In this document: piece after piece, positions 43,893 through 52,305 of the stretch
Layout of the letters: every line of letters starts with the position of its first letter
Position numbering within the stretch: the first letter of the stretch is position 1
DNA from: Blastocatellia bacterium
GTDB taxonomy: Bacteria > Acidobacteriota > Blastocatellia > UBA7656
Direction of reading: 5' to 3'
DNA: 64,000 nucleotides
Assembly (NCBI GenBank): GCA_035275065.1
Contig: DATENM010000153.1
Coordinates: 124,001-188,000 of the forward strand
Translations under genes and position numbers: made by a program
The notes under the pieces: generated by a model
The model's database searches: none
Seen by the model: only the letters and a program-made list of their open reading frames with translations
Told to the model about the DNA's origin: nothing

Positions 43893-43955
43893 GAGAAAGC
43901 TCCATAGAGATATTGCTGCCGCAGGGGTATGAAAGAGATCATAGGGAGCTTTCTC
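43893..43955. promoter_or_regulatory. Inverted repeat covering the kynA ribosome binding site
   Basis: Perfect 11-base arms (GAGAAAGCTCC at 43893-43903 and complement at 43945-43955) are separated by 41 bases. In the kynA mRNA the second arm contains GGAG and abuts the ATG. Pairing would hide the ribosome site, as in translational attenuators; it could equally be a protein operator. Confidence 0.55.
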
Positions 43956-43974
43956 GTTTCTTCAATACTTTTCA

Positions 43975-44796
43975 TCAGCCGCCCGCCTGATTGAAGGACG
44001 GCGCCCGCTTGTCGCGGAAGGCTTCGAAGGCTTCGCGGAAGTCCGGGTTGAGCATGCAGATGGCTTGCGCTGCGGATTCGGCTTCCAGAGCCGCTTCCAG
44101 GCTCATGTGCAGCTCGCGGTTCAGCGCCGCTTTCGTCATGCCGAGGGCGAATGCAGGGCCCGCGGCCAGGCGTTCGGCCCAGGCGCGCGCCTCGGTTTCG
44201 AGCCCTTCAGCCGGCACCACACGATTGTATAGCCCGGCGGCTGCCGCCTGCTCGGCGCTCAGGAAGTCGCCGGTGTAGAGCAGCTCGGTGGCTTTGCCCA
44301 GGCCGACGACTTTCGGCAATAGAAACGCCGCGCCCATGTCGGCGCCCGCCAGTCCGACTTTGACAAACAGGAAAGCGATCTTGGCCGTCTCGGCGGCGAT
44401 GCGCAGGTCGGCGGCCAGCGCGATAACCGCGCCGGCACCGGCGACCGTGCCGTTCAACGCCGCAATCACCGGCTTCGGCAACAGGCGAATGTTGCGAATC
44501 AGCTCGCAGGTCATGCGCGTGAATTCGAGCAGTCCGGCCATATCGCGTTTGAACAACTCGCCGATGATCTCTTCGACATCGCCGCCCGAGCAGAAGCCGC
44601 GCCCGCGGCCCGTGATGACGACGACGCGCACCGCGTCGCGCGAGCGCAGGGCGACAAACAGCTCCGTCAATTCGCGGTAGACTTCAAAGGTCAGCGAGTT
44701 CAACCGCTCAGGCCGGTTGAAGGTAATCTGGGCGACGCCGTCGCGCTCGTCGTAAAGAAAGCTCCGAGGCTGGATGTCTGTCGGTGCTGTTGTCAA
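43975..44796 (-). CDS. Enoyl-CoA hydratase/isomerase family protein
   Basis: This is a 273-residue crotonase-fold protein. Motifs: ITFNRPERLNSL, the oxyanion-hole segments GRGFCSGGDVEEI and ALNGTVAGAGAVIALAADLRIA, and FVKVGLAGADMGAAFLLPKVVG. Asp in GADMG and lack of both hydratase glutamates at the standard places suggest an isomerase or other crotonase activity rather than classic hydratase. The start overlaps the RidA-family gene by four bases, so they are translationally coupled. It lies upstream of kynA on the same strand; a role in aromatic or branched acyl-CoA breakdown is inference. Confidence 0.85.
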   Translation of the reverse strand: MTTAPTDIQPRSFLYDERDGVAQITFNRPERLNSLTFEVYRELTELFVALRSRDAVRVVVITGRGRGFCSGGDVEEIIGELFKRDMAGLLEFTRMTCELIRNIRLLPKPVIAALNGTVAGAGAVIALAADLRIAAETAKIAFLFVKVGLAGADMGAAFLLPKVVGLGKATELLYTGDFLSAEQAAAAGLYNRVVPAEGLETEARAWAERLAAGPAFALGMTKAALNRELHMSLEAALEAESAAQAICMLNPDFREAFEAFRDKRAPSFNQAGG

Positions 44797-45212
44797 CTGG
44801 CCTCCACGGTGGCCGCCGGCAGGCAGGCGATGGCTTCAATCTCGACCCGAGCCAGGTCTTCGACCAGCGCCGCGACTTCGACCAGCGCCATCGCCGGGTA
44901 GTGGCGGCCCATCAGCTCGCGGTAGGCGGCGCCGACCTGCTTGAGATTCGTCGTATAGGCTTGCTTGTCGGTGACGTAGACGCGCAACTGCGCGATGTCG
45001 CTCGCCGTGCCGCCGGCCTCGCGCACCACGGCGATGACGTTGCCGAGCGCCTGCGCGAACTGCTCGACGAAGTCAGCGCTGACAATGCGCTGCTCACTGT
45101 CCCAGGCGACCTGCCCGGCGACAAACAACAACTTGCCGCCCGCGACCAGCACGCCGTTGTTATAGCCGCGCGGCGCGCCCAACGATTCAGGATTGATGAA
45201 AGTCATCCGCAT
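44793..45212 (-). CDS. RidA/YjgF-family protein
   Basis: The 139-residue protein has LLFVAGQVAWDSEQRIV, FAQALGNVIAVVREAGG and the C-terminal MALVEVAALVEDLARVEIEAIA pattern of the Rid trimer. The arginine used by true RidA to bind imine acids is replaced in the C-terminal block (ALVEDLARVEIEA), so it belongs to another Rid subgroup, which often sits in catabolic operons. It probably deaminates or otherwise processes an unstable intermediate. It is coupled to the crotonase gene. Confidence 0.85.
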   Translation of the reverse strand: MRMTFINPESLGAPRGYNNGVLVAGGKLLFVAGQVAWDSEQRIVSADFVEQFAQALGNVIAVVREAGGTASDIAQLRVYVTDKQAYTTNLKQVGAAYRELMGRHYPAMALVEVAALVEDLARVEIEAIACLPAATVEAS

Positions 45213-45243
45213 AATCCGCCGCCCGTATGCGGCCTGTCGCCGG

Positions 45244-46035
45244 TTATTTGCCGGGCGTTTCGATGGGCTTCAGGCCGCTGTACTCCTTCAGCTCCCACTT
45301 GTTGCCCTCTTTGGAGTTGCGCCTGACGAAGCCGAGGCCGGGCACGAAGTAATCATTGATCTCGGCCTGCCCGACCTTGCGGTAGAGCAACATGGCTTTC
45401 ACCTTGCCGGTCGGCAATTGAATCTCCTGCTCGTTGACGACGGTGAACTCGACGATGGTCGGCGCTTCGGGCTCGGCGGGCGGCTGGCCTGGCTGTTGAT
45501 ACTTCGACCTGAGCGCCTGCGACCACGTCGCCCCCTGCTTCAACGACGACGCCTCGATCATCATGTAAGAAGGGTCGCGGTAGAAAAACTCGGTCACCGT
45601 CTTCTGGTTGTCGACGTCGCTGTCGGTCTTTTCGTAAAGGATCTGCACCTTGTCGCCGTCGCAGACGAAATGTCTTTCGGAGGTCTGGTTGATCTGGTAG
45701 CCGCCGCTGCTGTCGACGATCTGGGTAATCTCTTTGTAGCCCTTACGCCCGTTCTCTTCCCACGGGTCAACGATCACCGTCGCCGTCGCCGTGATGCCGC
45801 TCGAATAACTGACAATATAGATTCGGCGCGAGCCGGGAACCAGCGGGTAATAAGGATTACAGGCTTTAAAATTCGGGTCGGGCTGCACCGTCGGTGCCGG
45901 CGGCGTAATTGGCCCGATCACGCGCTGCGCCGTGTTGCTATTGCCGTTAGCATTAATTTGGTTGCGGTTGGCGGGAGGATTACAGGCGCTCAGGGCACAG
46001 GCCGCGAGCAGGATGAAGACGAGAGCGGTACGCAT
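45244..46035 (-). CDS. Lipoprotein of unknown function
   Basis: The ATG at 46035 gives 263 residues with lipobox LLAACALSAC. An Asn/Pro-rich linker follows, then a beta-rich domain starting NPYYPLVPGSRRIYIVSYSS and ending with GLGFVRRNSKEGNKWELKEY. This recalls periplasmic proteins that open with YPL.PG..W.Y and have a final KE.G.....L..Y strand. The function of that group is unknown. It lies 31 bases upstream of the RidA gene on the same strand and may be part of that operon. Confidence 0.7.
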   Translation of the reverse strand: MRTALVFILLAACALSACNPPANRNQINANGNSNTAQRVIGPITPPAPTVQPDPNFKACNPYYPLVPGSRRIYIVSYSSGITATATVIVDPWEENGRKGYKEITQIVDSSGGYQINQTSERHFVCDGDKVQILYEKTDSDVDNQKTVTEFFYRDPSYMMIEASSLKQGATWSQALRSKYQQPGQPPAEPEAPTIVEFTVVNEQEIQLPTGKVKAMLLYRKVGQAEINDYFVPGLGFVRRNSKEGNKWELKEYSGLKPIETPGK

Positions 46036-46259
46036 CAATCATGTCCTTTCAACGATGGCCGGCACGCCGGCGGCGCAGCGGCACAAATCAATTTTATTAA
46101 CACCTCGCGCCGCGCCGCGCAAGCAGCGCCCGCCGGCGGCTTCTCGATCAAAGGCGGCGCGTGCTATAACGGGGGCGGCGCATGAGTAAGGAAATTCAAC
46201 GGCGCGGCGGCGGTTTTGTTCCGCATAGTTGAAGCCCTCGCGCCGCGTCGGATTGCCTC

Positions 46260-47183
46260 ATGAAGACCATTAAACAGCCAGCCGGCGGCAGCGAGCCGCA
46301 GAGTGCCGCCGTCTTTGCGGCGATGTTTTTTGCCGTCTTCGCGCTCGCTTCGTCGTCCATCTTCATCACCAAGCTGGCAGCGGTTCCGGCGCTGGTCATC
46401 GCTTTCTATCGCATGGCGATTGCCACGGCCTTGCTGTTGCCGGCGGCGCTCATGCTCAAGCGGCGCGAGCTGATGGCCTTCACGCGCCGTGATGGGCTGC
46501 TGCTGTTGCTGGGCGGCGCTTGCCTGGCGCTGCATTTCGGCGCGTGGTTCACCTCGCTCAAATACATTCCGATTGCCACGTCGGTCGTGCTGGTCAACAG
46601 CCACCCGCTCTTCGTGGTGATCGCCTCGGCGATCTTTCTCGGCGAAAGGCCAAAGGCGCGCTCGCTGGTCGGCACTTTGCTTGGGCTGGCGGGCATGCTC
46701 ATCATCAGCCGCGACGCGCTGGTTAACGCTGAACAGAGTGAATCGAGTCAGGCGCTCGCCGGTGATGCGCTGGCGGTCATGGGGGCGCTAGCGGTCGTCG
46801 GCTACTTCATCGTCGGGCGCAAAGCCCGCGCCCACATGAGCTTGCTCGGTTACGCGACGCCGCTCTACGGCGTCTGCTCGCTCTTCCTGTTGTTGATGGT
46901 CCTGGTCACAGGCAGCCGCCTTGCGCCTTACGGCCGTGGCGAGTGGCTGTATTTCGTCCTACTCGCGGTGGTGCCGACGATCCTCGGCCACACGGTCTTC
47001 AACTGGGCCTTGCGGCACGTGCGCCCGTCGGCGATTTCGGTCGCTTTCTTAGGCGAGCCGGTGGTTGCGGGGCTGCTGGCTTTTGCTATCTTCGGACAGC
47101 GCCCCCCGCTTGCGACCTACATCGGCGGCGCGCTGATCCTCGCAGGCATCTACCTGACGACTTCCAGCAAACCCGACTCGTGA
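46260..47183 (+). CDS. EamA/DMT-family transporter
   Basis: The 307-residue protein has ten predicted membrane helices in two EamA repeats (about 13-145 and 165-300). The first repeat includes VLVNSHPLFVVIASAIFLGERP and the second AISVAFLGEPVVAGLLAFAIFGQRP, the paired EamA end-motifs. Such proteins export amino acids or other metabolites; substrate is not evident. It stands alone. A decayed one-armed tandem array follows its stop. Confidence 0.9.
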   Translation: MKTIKQPAGGSEPQSAAVFAAMFFAVFALASSSIFITKLAAVPALVIAFYRMAIATALLLPAALMLKRRELMAFTRRDGLLLLLGGACLALHFGAWFTSLKYIPIATSVVLVNSHPLFVVIASAIFLGERPKARSLVGTLLGLAGMLIISRDALVNAEQSESSQALAGDALAVMGALAVVGYFIVGRKARAHMSLLGYATPLYGVCSLFLLLMVLVTGSRLAPYGRGEWLYFVLLAVVPTILGHTVFNWALRHVRPSAISVAFLGEPVVAGLLAFAIFGQRPPLATYIGGALILAGIYLTTSSKPDS

Positions 47184-47216
47184 TTGCGCCTCACGGATCG
47201 TCGGTTGCAAAATAAT

Positions 47217-47276
47217 AAGAGACAATGACAAGAGAATGACAAGAGAATGATGAGCGAATGCTGGCAGAACGATGAG
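47217..47276. repeat. Single-armed decayed tandem array (H)
   Basis: About five units of an 11-base word (GAGAATGACAA with variants) stand in tandem between the transporter stop and the pcp start. No complementary arm is present nearby. It shares GACAA and GATGA subwords with arrays D, E and K. Confidence 0.6.
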
Positions 47277-47289
47277 CCACGGGTCAGGG

Positions 47290-47925
47290 ATGAGCGCACC
47301 TGAAAAGCAAATCTTACTGACGGCCTTCGAGCCGTTCGGCGGCGAGACGGCAAACCCGTCGCTTGAGGCCGCACGCCAGATGAGCGGCGTCGAGTTTCCG
47401 TGCGCCTCACTGACGGTTCTTGAATTGCCGGTTGATCGCCATCGCGCCATCGAAGTCGCAAGCGAGCGCCTTCGCGCTTTGCGTCCCGACGCGGTCATTA
47501 TGCTGGGGCTGGCGATGGCGCGTTATCGCATCACGCCCGAGCGCGTCGCCATCAACATCGACGATTACCGCATCCCCGATAACGCCGGTAATCAACCGGC
47601 CGGCGAGCCCATCATCGAAGGCGGGCCGGTCGGCTACCTGTCAACGCTGCCGATCCGCGCCATCACCGACAGGTTGTTGCGGGCGCGCATACCGGCAGCG
47701 ATTTCCAACAGCGCCGGCACCTACCTGTGCAATCGTCTCTTCTATAGCGTGATGCACTTGATCGCCACAGAGCAGTTGCCGACCATCGCCGGCTTCATTC
47801 ACCTGCCCTACATGCACGAGCAGGCATTGGATAAACACCCGGAGGTGCCGAGCCTGGCGCGCGAGACCATCGTCGAAGGCGTGCGACTGTCTATCGATGT
47901 CACGGTTGGCATCGAGCGCCGCTGA
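47290..47925 (+). CDS. pcp: Pyroglutamyl-peptidase I (pyrrolidone-carboxylate peptidase)
   Basis: From 47290 the product is 211 residues (typical 210-220); an ATG at 47272 is an alternative. Motifs are ILLTAFEPFGGETANPS, the catalytic Glu region after MLGLAMARYRITPERVAIN, the nucleophile cysteine in SNSAGTYLCNRLFY and the histidine in AGFIHLPYMHEQA. It is a cysteine peptidase of family C15 that removes N-terminal pyroglutamate. Cytoplasmic. The double palindrome R3 starts right at its stop codon, before the endonuclease V gene. Confidence 0.92.
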   Translation: MSAPEKQILLTAFEPFGGETANPSLEAARQMSGVEFPCASLTVLELPVDRHRAIEVASERLRALRPDAVIMLGLAMARYRITPERVAINIDDYRIPDNAGNQPAGEPIIEGGPVGYLSTLPIRAITDRLLRARIPAAISNSAGTYLCNRLFYSVMHLIATEQLPTIAGFIHLPYMHEQALDKHPEVPSLARETIVEGVRLSIDVTVGIERR

Positions 47926-47983
47926 TGTAGCGCAATCTGTTAGATTGCGCAGCGACTCGCGCAAGCTGACAGCTTGCGCCACA
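47926..47983. repeat. Double-palindrome repeat, copy R3 (diverged, self-complementary arms)
   Basis: The left arm (47926-47950) contains GCGCAATCT with AGATTGCGC; the right arm (47959-47983) contains GCGCAAGCT with AGCTTGCGC. Each arm is a perfect hairpin on its own even though the arms no longer match each other fully. It starts one base after the pcp stop and ends six bases before the nfi start. Confidence 0.88.
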
Positions 47984-47989
47984 TCGAAG

Positions 47990-48712
47990 ATGAAATACCA
48001 CAAGCTCCACGACTGGAATCTCACACCCACGGAAGCGGTGGCGCTGCAAAACCAGTTGCGCAATCAGGTGCGCATCCAGCCGCTTGCGGGCGAAGTCAAG
48101 CTGGTTGCGGGCTGCGACATCTCGTTCAATCGATTTTCGGAGATTGTTTACGCCGGCATCATCGTGCTGCGCTTGCCTGAGCTTGAAGTGGTAAGCCGGG
48201 CCACGGTGGTGACGCGGGCGCCCTTCCCTTACGTTCCCGGCTTGCTATCGTTCCGCGAAACGCCGCCCTTGCTCGAAGCCTGGGAGAAGTTGGAAGTCGC
48301 GCCGGATGTCGTGATGCTCGACGGTCAGGGCATGGCGCACCCGCGACGTTTCGGCATTGCCTGTCACTTCGGCTTGCTGACCGGACGGCCTACGCTCGGC
48401 TGCGCCAAGACGGTGCTGGTCGGCAAGTTTGATGAACCGGGCGAGCGCGCCGGCGAGTATTCGTTGATGACGCACAAGGGCGAGACCATCGGCGCAGCGG
48501 TGCGCACTAAAGACCGCGTCGCGCCGGTCTATGTGTCAGTCGGCCACTTGATCGATTTGCCGGGAGCGATCCGGCTGGCGTTGCGCTCGGTCAAGGGCTA
48601 TCAAGACGACGGCCTGTTTGCGGATTCAAAATCGAAATACCGTATCCCTGAGCCGACCAGACAGGCGCACCTGCTAGTCAACGAACTGCGCCGCAACGCC
48701 GGCGTCGAATAG
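47990..48712 (+). CDS. nfi: Endonuclease V
   Basis: The ATG at 47990 gives 240 residues; the frame upstream is repeat R3, not protein. Motifs: the first metal Asp in VAGCDISFN, VVMLDGQGMAHPRRFGIACHFG with the second acidic ligand, the substrate-wedge region PFPYVPGLLSFRE and GCAKTVLVGK. The enzyme nicks DNA one base 3' of deaminated adenine (hypoxanthine). No Shine-Dalgarno is visible because R3 lies directly upstream; the hairpin may affect translation or coupling with pcp. Confidence 0.93.
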   Translation: MKYHKLHDWNLTPTEAVALQNQLRNQVRIQPLAGEVKLVAGCDISFNRFSEIVYAGIIVLRLPELEVVSRATVVTRAPFPYVPGLLSFRETPPLLEAWEKLEVAPDVVMLDGQGMAHPRRFGIACHFGLLTGRPTLGCAKTVLVGKFDEPGERAGEYSLMTHKGETIGAAVRTKDRVAPVYVSVGHLIDLPGAIRLALRSVKGYQDDGLFADSKSKYRIPEPTRQAHLLVNELRRNAGVE

Positions 48713-48725
48713 TCAGCGCCTCGGC

Positions 48726-50306
48726 TTACAGCTTGACCTGTTTGACCGAGATGACGCCGCTCACCTGCTCAAGGCCGCGCTGGCCGGCTTCGTTGAGCGG
48801 CTGATCGATCTGTATTAGCGCGATGGCATTTTCGCCGATCTTCTTGCGGCCCAGGTAGAGGCGGCTGATGTTGACCCGCTGGTCGCCGATGAACGAAGCG
48901 ATGCGTCCCAATACGCCCGGCTCGTCACGGTTGAACAATAAGATCATGTGGCCCATGGGCAGCGCTTCGAGGTTAAAGCCGTTGATGCGCACGATGCGCC
49001 CCTCGCGGCGTCCGAACAACGCGCCGGCGACTTCGCTCTCACGCTCAGAGGTCACGGCGCGGACGCGAATCATGCTGGCGAAGTCGCGCGCCTTGCGCGA
49101 GCGCGACTCAGTAACCCTGATGCCGCGCTGCTCTGCGACAATGGTGGCGTTGACCATGTTGACGCGCTCGATGACCGGGCTGAGCAGGCCGGCGAGAATC
49201 GCTTGCGTGATCGGCTGCAAGTCATGCTCGCTGACTTCGCCGGCGTATTCAATCGCCACTTCGCGCAGGTCATGGCCAAAGACCTGGCCCTGGAACAAGC
49301 CAAGCTTTTCGCCAAGCGTGACGTATGGGCCAATGGCGGCCAGCAACTCGGCGCTCATCGCCGGCATATTGACCGCGCCCCGCACCGCTCCATGCTTGAG
49401 GTAATCGAGCGCCTGTTCGGCAATCATCGTCGCGACGCCAAGCTGCGCCTCGGTAGTCGAAGCGCCGAGGTGCGGCGTGGCAATCACCTGATCAAAGCTG
49501 AGCAGCGGATTGTCGGTAGGGGTCGGCTCTTTCTCAAACACATCGAGCGCCGCGCCCGCGACTTTGCCATTGCGCAAGGCGTCAACTAGCGCCGCTTCGC
49601 TGATCAAGCCGCCGCGCGCACAGTTGATCAGCCGCACGCCCGGCTTCATCTTTTCAATGCTCGCCGCGTTGATGAGGCCGCGCGTTTCTTCGGTGAGCGG
49701 CGTGTGCAGGGTGATGAAATCGGCGCGCGGATAGAGCTCGTCAAGCGTCGTTATCTCGATGCCGAGGTCGCGCGCCGCTTCCGCCGTAAAGTACGGGTCA
49801 TAAGCGATGACCGTCATGCCAAAGGCGCGGGCGCGCTCGGCGACCGTCGAGCCGATGCGGCCCAGGCCGATGACGCCGAGCGTCTTGCCCATCAGCTCGA
49901 TGCCGACGAAGCGCGCCTTCTCCCAGCGGCCCCCTTTAAGCGATGCATCTGCCTGCGGAATCTGCCGCGCCAGCGCCATCAGCAGCGCCCACGTATGCTC
50001 GGCGGTGGTCACGGTGTTGCCGGCGGCGGCGTTCATCACGACAATGCCGCGACGGGTGGCTGCCGCTACGTCAATGTTGTCAACCCCGGTGCCGGCGCGT
50101 CCGACGACCTTCAAGCGCGCCGCGCGCTCGATCAGCTCTGCCGTGACCCGCGTCTTGCTGCGGACGATGAGGCCGTCATACTCACCGATGATTTCGGCAA
50201 GCTCGTCTTTATCCATCGCCGGGCGCTCGTCAACCTGAACGCCGGAGGCGGCGCGCAGAATATCAACGCCAGCCTTTTCCAATCCATCACAAACAAGGAT
50301 TCGCAT
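48726..50306 (-). CDS. serA: D-3-phosphoglycerate dehydrogenase, long (ASB-ACT) form
   Basis: The 526-residue protein starts at 50306 (GGTGG upstream). The D-2-hydroxyacid dehydrogenase core has VGRAGTGVDNIDV, the NAD site GVIGLGRIGSTVAERA, and catalytic Arg/Glu/His in INCARGGLI, DVFEKEP and TPHLGAST. An intervening ASB-type domain (about 320-450) and a C-terminal ACT domain (ILLFNRDEPGVLGRIASFIG) follow. It makes 3-phosphohydroxypyruvate, the first step of serine synthesis. The ACT domain suggests serine feedback. Divergent from the rplU operon. Confidence 0.95.
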   Translation of the reverse strand: MRILVCDGLEKAGVDILRAASGVQVDERPAMDKDELAEIIGEYDGLIVRSKTRVTAELIERAARLKVVGRAGTGVDNIDVAAATRRGIVVMNAAAGNTVTTAEHTWALLMALARQIPQADASLKGGRWEKARFVGIELMGKTLGVIGLGRIGSTVAERARAFGMTVIAYDPYFTAEAARDLGIEITTLDELYPRADFITLHTPLTEETRGLINAASIEKMKPGVRLINCARGGLISEAALVDALRNGKVAGAALDVFEKEPTPTDNPLLSFDQVIATPHLGASTTEAQLGVATMIAEQALDYLKHGAVRGAVNMPAMSAELLAAIGPYVTLGEKLGLFQGQVFGHDLREVAIEYAGEVSEHDLQPITQAILAGLLSPVIERVNMVNATIVAEQRGIRVTESRSRKARDFASMIRVRAVTSERESEVAGALFGRREGRIVRINGFNLEALPMGHMILLFNRDEPGVLGRIASFIGDQRVNISRLYLGRKKIGENAIALIQIDQPLNEAGQRGLEQVSGVISVKQVKL

Positions 50307-50439
50307 AAGTCCACCCAAGGATAAAATTGACGCCGCGCGGGCGTCTTCCAGCAAAGGTGTGATTGTAGCCGAGCGCGCGCGCCTAAGCCAACGTGCCGTT
50401 ACCGCAAGGCGCTGTTTGCGCGCCGGGTCTGCGCAAGCG

Positions 50440-50469
50440 TTGACAGTGACGGAAAGCGCCGGATATAAT
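50440..50469 (+). promoter_or_regulatory. Sigma-70-type promoter of the rplU operon
   Basis: TTGACA at 50440-50445 and TATAAT at 50464-50469, both full consensus, are separated by 18 bases. Transcription should begin near 50476, giving a leader of about 35 bases before the rplU GTG. This is the cleanest vegetative promoter in the window. Confidence 0.85.
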
Positions 50470-50510
50470 TTGAGACTTTCGTCAAGAGGATTTTTTTGGA
50501 GGGAGCTACT

Positions 50511-50873
50511 GTGGCATACGCTATCGTTCAGTCAGGCGGCAAACAGTTTCGGGTCAGTCAGGGCCAGGTGGTGCGCGTTCCCACTCTGACGGCTGAGGTC
50601 GGCGATTCGGTCGAGCTACAAGCGCTGCTCACCGGTGACGGGTCGAGCATCGAGCTTGGCGGCAGCCCGGTGACCGCAACGGTCGTCGAGCATGGCCGCG
50701 GCACGAAGATCATCGTCTTTAAGAAAAAGCGCCGCAAGCAGTACAAGAAGACACACGGTCATCGGCAGAACTTCACTGCCGTGCGCATCGAATCAATCGG
50801 CGCGCAGAACGAGTCTGAAAATACGGAAGTCCGTAGTCAGGAGTCAGAAGTCAGCAACCCGGACTCCGAATAG
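50511..50873 (+). CDS. rplU: 50S ribosomal protein L21
   Basis: The GTG at 50511 follows GGAGGGAG. The 120-residue product has AYAIVQSGGKQFRVSQGQVV, the loop region and the basic FKKKRRKQYKKTHGHRQNFT block that contacts 23S rRNA. L21 is normally about 103 residues; the last 18 or so, acidic and Ser/Glu-rich (NESENTEVRSQESEVSNPDSE), are encoded by the left arm of array I and are unlike L21. First gene of rplU-rpmA-obgE-nadD-rsfS with a consensus promoter. Confidence 0.96.
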   Translation: MAYAIVQSGGKQFRVSQGQVVRVPTLTAEVGDSVELQALLTGDGSSIELGGSPVTATVVEHGRGTKIIVFKKKRRKQYKKTHGHRQNFTAVRIESIGAQNESENTEVRSQESEVSNPDSE

Positions 50874-50927
50874 GCGAGCGCGCCCTGGCGCGCTTCTCTA
50901 TTCCGACTCTTGAATTCTGAATTCCGG
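50833..50927. repeat. Diverged inverted tandem array (I) over the rplU stop codon, with hairpin
   Basis: The left arm (50833-50870) has units like GTCAGAA inside the rplU coding sequence. The right arm (50899-50927) has GAATTC-type units in reverse complement. Between them GAGCGCGCC pairs with GGCGCGCTT around a CT loop. Pairing of outer arms is imperfect, so this copy is older or mosaic. Confidence 0.65.
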
Positions 50928-50943
50928 CTTCACTAGAGGGGTT

Positions 50944-51201
50944 ATGGCACACAAAAAAGGTGTAGGCAGCTCGCGCAATGGGCGCGATTCGAATGCTCAA
51001 CGACTGGGCGTAAAACGTTTCGGCGGGCAGGCGGTGTTGGGCGGCGAGATACTGGTTCGCCAGCGCGGCACCAAGTTCAAGCCGGGCAACAATGTCGGGC
51101 GCGGCTCGGACGACACGCTGTTTGCGCTGGTCACCGGCGTCGTCAAGTTCGAAGAAAAAGGGCGCCGCGGCAAATTCATCAGCGTCTATCCGGCAGAGTA
51201 G
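50944..51201 (+). CDS. rpmA: 50S ribosomal protein L27
   Basis: The 85-residue protein matches L27 throughout: AHKKGVGSSRNGRDSNAQRLGVK at the N terminus (reaching the peptidyl-transferase centre), QRGTKFKPGNNVGRGSDDTLFAL and VKFEEKGRRGKFISV. There is no N-terminal extension needing cleavage. It follows rplU in the usual order. The TAG stop merges with the first unit of array J. Confidence 0.97.
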   Translation: MAHKKGVGSSRNGRDSNAQRLGVKRFGGQAVLGGEILVRQRGTKFKPGNNVGRGSDDTLFALVTGVVKFEEKGRRGKFISVYPAE

Positions 51202-51268
51202 TGGTCAGTCAGCAGTGGCCCCTGGTCAGGAGCTGGTTTTAATCTGGCCACTGACGACTGACGACTGA
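51202..51268. repeat. Inverted tandem array (J) between rpmA and obgE
   Basis: The left arm (51202-51230) has GTCAGTCAGCAGTGGCC and the right arm (51244-51268) has GGCCACTGACGACTGACGAC, complementary in part, with GTCAGTC-type 7-base units. It fills the 72-base gap inside the operon and lies just upstream of the obgE ATG at 51274, so a hairpin here could attenuate obgE relative to rpmA. Confidence 0.75.
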
Positions 51269-51273
51269 ATAAA

Positions 51274-52305
51274 ATGCAGTTTTTAGACCGAGCCAGGATC
51301 ATAGTCAGAGGCGGCGACGGCGGCAACGGAGTGACGGCGTTTCGGCGCGAGAAGTTTGTTCCGCGCGGCGGGCCTTCGGGCGGCGATGGCGGTCACGGCG
51401 GCACGGTCTACATGGAAGCCACCGACCAGCTCAACACGCTCCTGCAATTCCGCTTCAATCCCGAATATCGCGGCGGGCGCGGCGCGCACGGCGAAGGCAG
51501 CAACCGCCACGGCAAAGACGGCGAAGACGTGATCGTCCTCGTTCCCGCAGGCACGCTGGTCACCGACGCCGAGACCGGCGAACTGATTCACGACTTTTCC
51601 ACAGCGGGCGAGCGCATCGTGGTGGCGGCGGGTGGGCGCGGCGGGCGCGGCAACGCGCAGTTTGCGACTTCGACGAATCGCGCGCCGCGGTATCACGAGG
51701 ACGGGCGGCCGGGTGAGAACCGCGCGCTGCAACTCGAATTGAAGCTGATTGCCGATGTCGGGCTGGTCGGCTTTCCGAACGTCGGCAAGTCCACGCTGAT
51801 CTCGCGCATCTCTGCGGCGCGCCCAAAGATCGCCGACTACCCGTTCACCACGCTCGAACCGAATCTCGGCGTCGTCGCTTTCGGCGATTGGGATTCGTTC
51901 GTCGTCGCCGACATTCCCGGCTTGATCGAAGGGGCGCACGCCGGCACAGGTCTCGGTCTGGAATTCCTGCGCCACATCGAGCGCACCAAGCTGCTGCTGC
52001 ACGTCATCGATGTCTCGACGACGGGGCGCGATCCGGTTGAGGATTTTCTGACCATCAGCCGCGAGCTTGAGTTGTACAATGCCGACCTGCTCGGCAAGCC
52101 GCAACTGGTCGCGGCGTCAAAGATGGACGCCCTCGACGAGCCGGAGCGGGTGAGCCGCTTGCGTGAGTTTTGCGACGGGCGCGGGCTTGAGCTGTTTGTC
52201 GTCTCAGCCGTCACCGGCCAGGGATTGAAAGAGCTGGTGACCGCGCTCGGCAAGCGCGTCGAAGAGATGCGCCAGGCCGGCGACGTAGTGGTTGCCGACC
52301 TATGA
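51274..52305 (+). CDS. obgE: Obg family GTPase
   Basis: The 343-residue protein has the glycine-rich Obg fold (RIIVRGGDGGNGVTAFRREKF, GGDGGHGGTVY, residues 1-160). The G domain follows with G1 GFPNVGKST, G2/G3 FTTLEPNLGVV and DIPGLIEGAHAG, G4 SKMD and G5 SAVTG. It lacks the long C-terminal extension of some species. It binds the 50S subunit and couples ribosome assembly to nutrient state. It overlaps nadD by four bases. Confidence 0.96.
   Translation: MQFLDRARIIVRGGDGGNGVTAFRREKFVPRGGPSGGDGGHGGTVYMEATDQLNTLLQFRFNPEYRGGRGAHGEGSNRHGKDGEDVIVLVPAGTLVTDAETGELIHDFSTAGERIVVAAGGRGGRGNAQFATSTNRAPRYHEDGRPGENRALQLELKLIADVGLVGFPNVGKSTLISRISAARPKIADYPFTTLEPNLGVVAFGDWDSFVVADIPGLIEGAHAGTGLGLEFLRHIERTKLLLHVIDVSTTGRDPVEDFLTISRELELYNADLLGKPQLVAASKMDALDEPERVSRLREFCDGRGLELFVVSAVTGQGLKELVTALGKRVEEMRQAGDVVVADL

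Noticed and set aside
47897..47989. Upstream extension of the endonuclease V frame
   Set aside because: The extra residues come from the pcp 3' end and repeat R3, and similar peptide strings arise at R2 and R4 by chance of the repeat.
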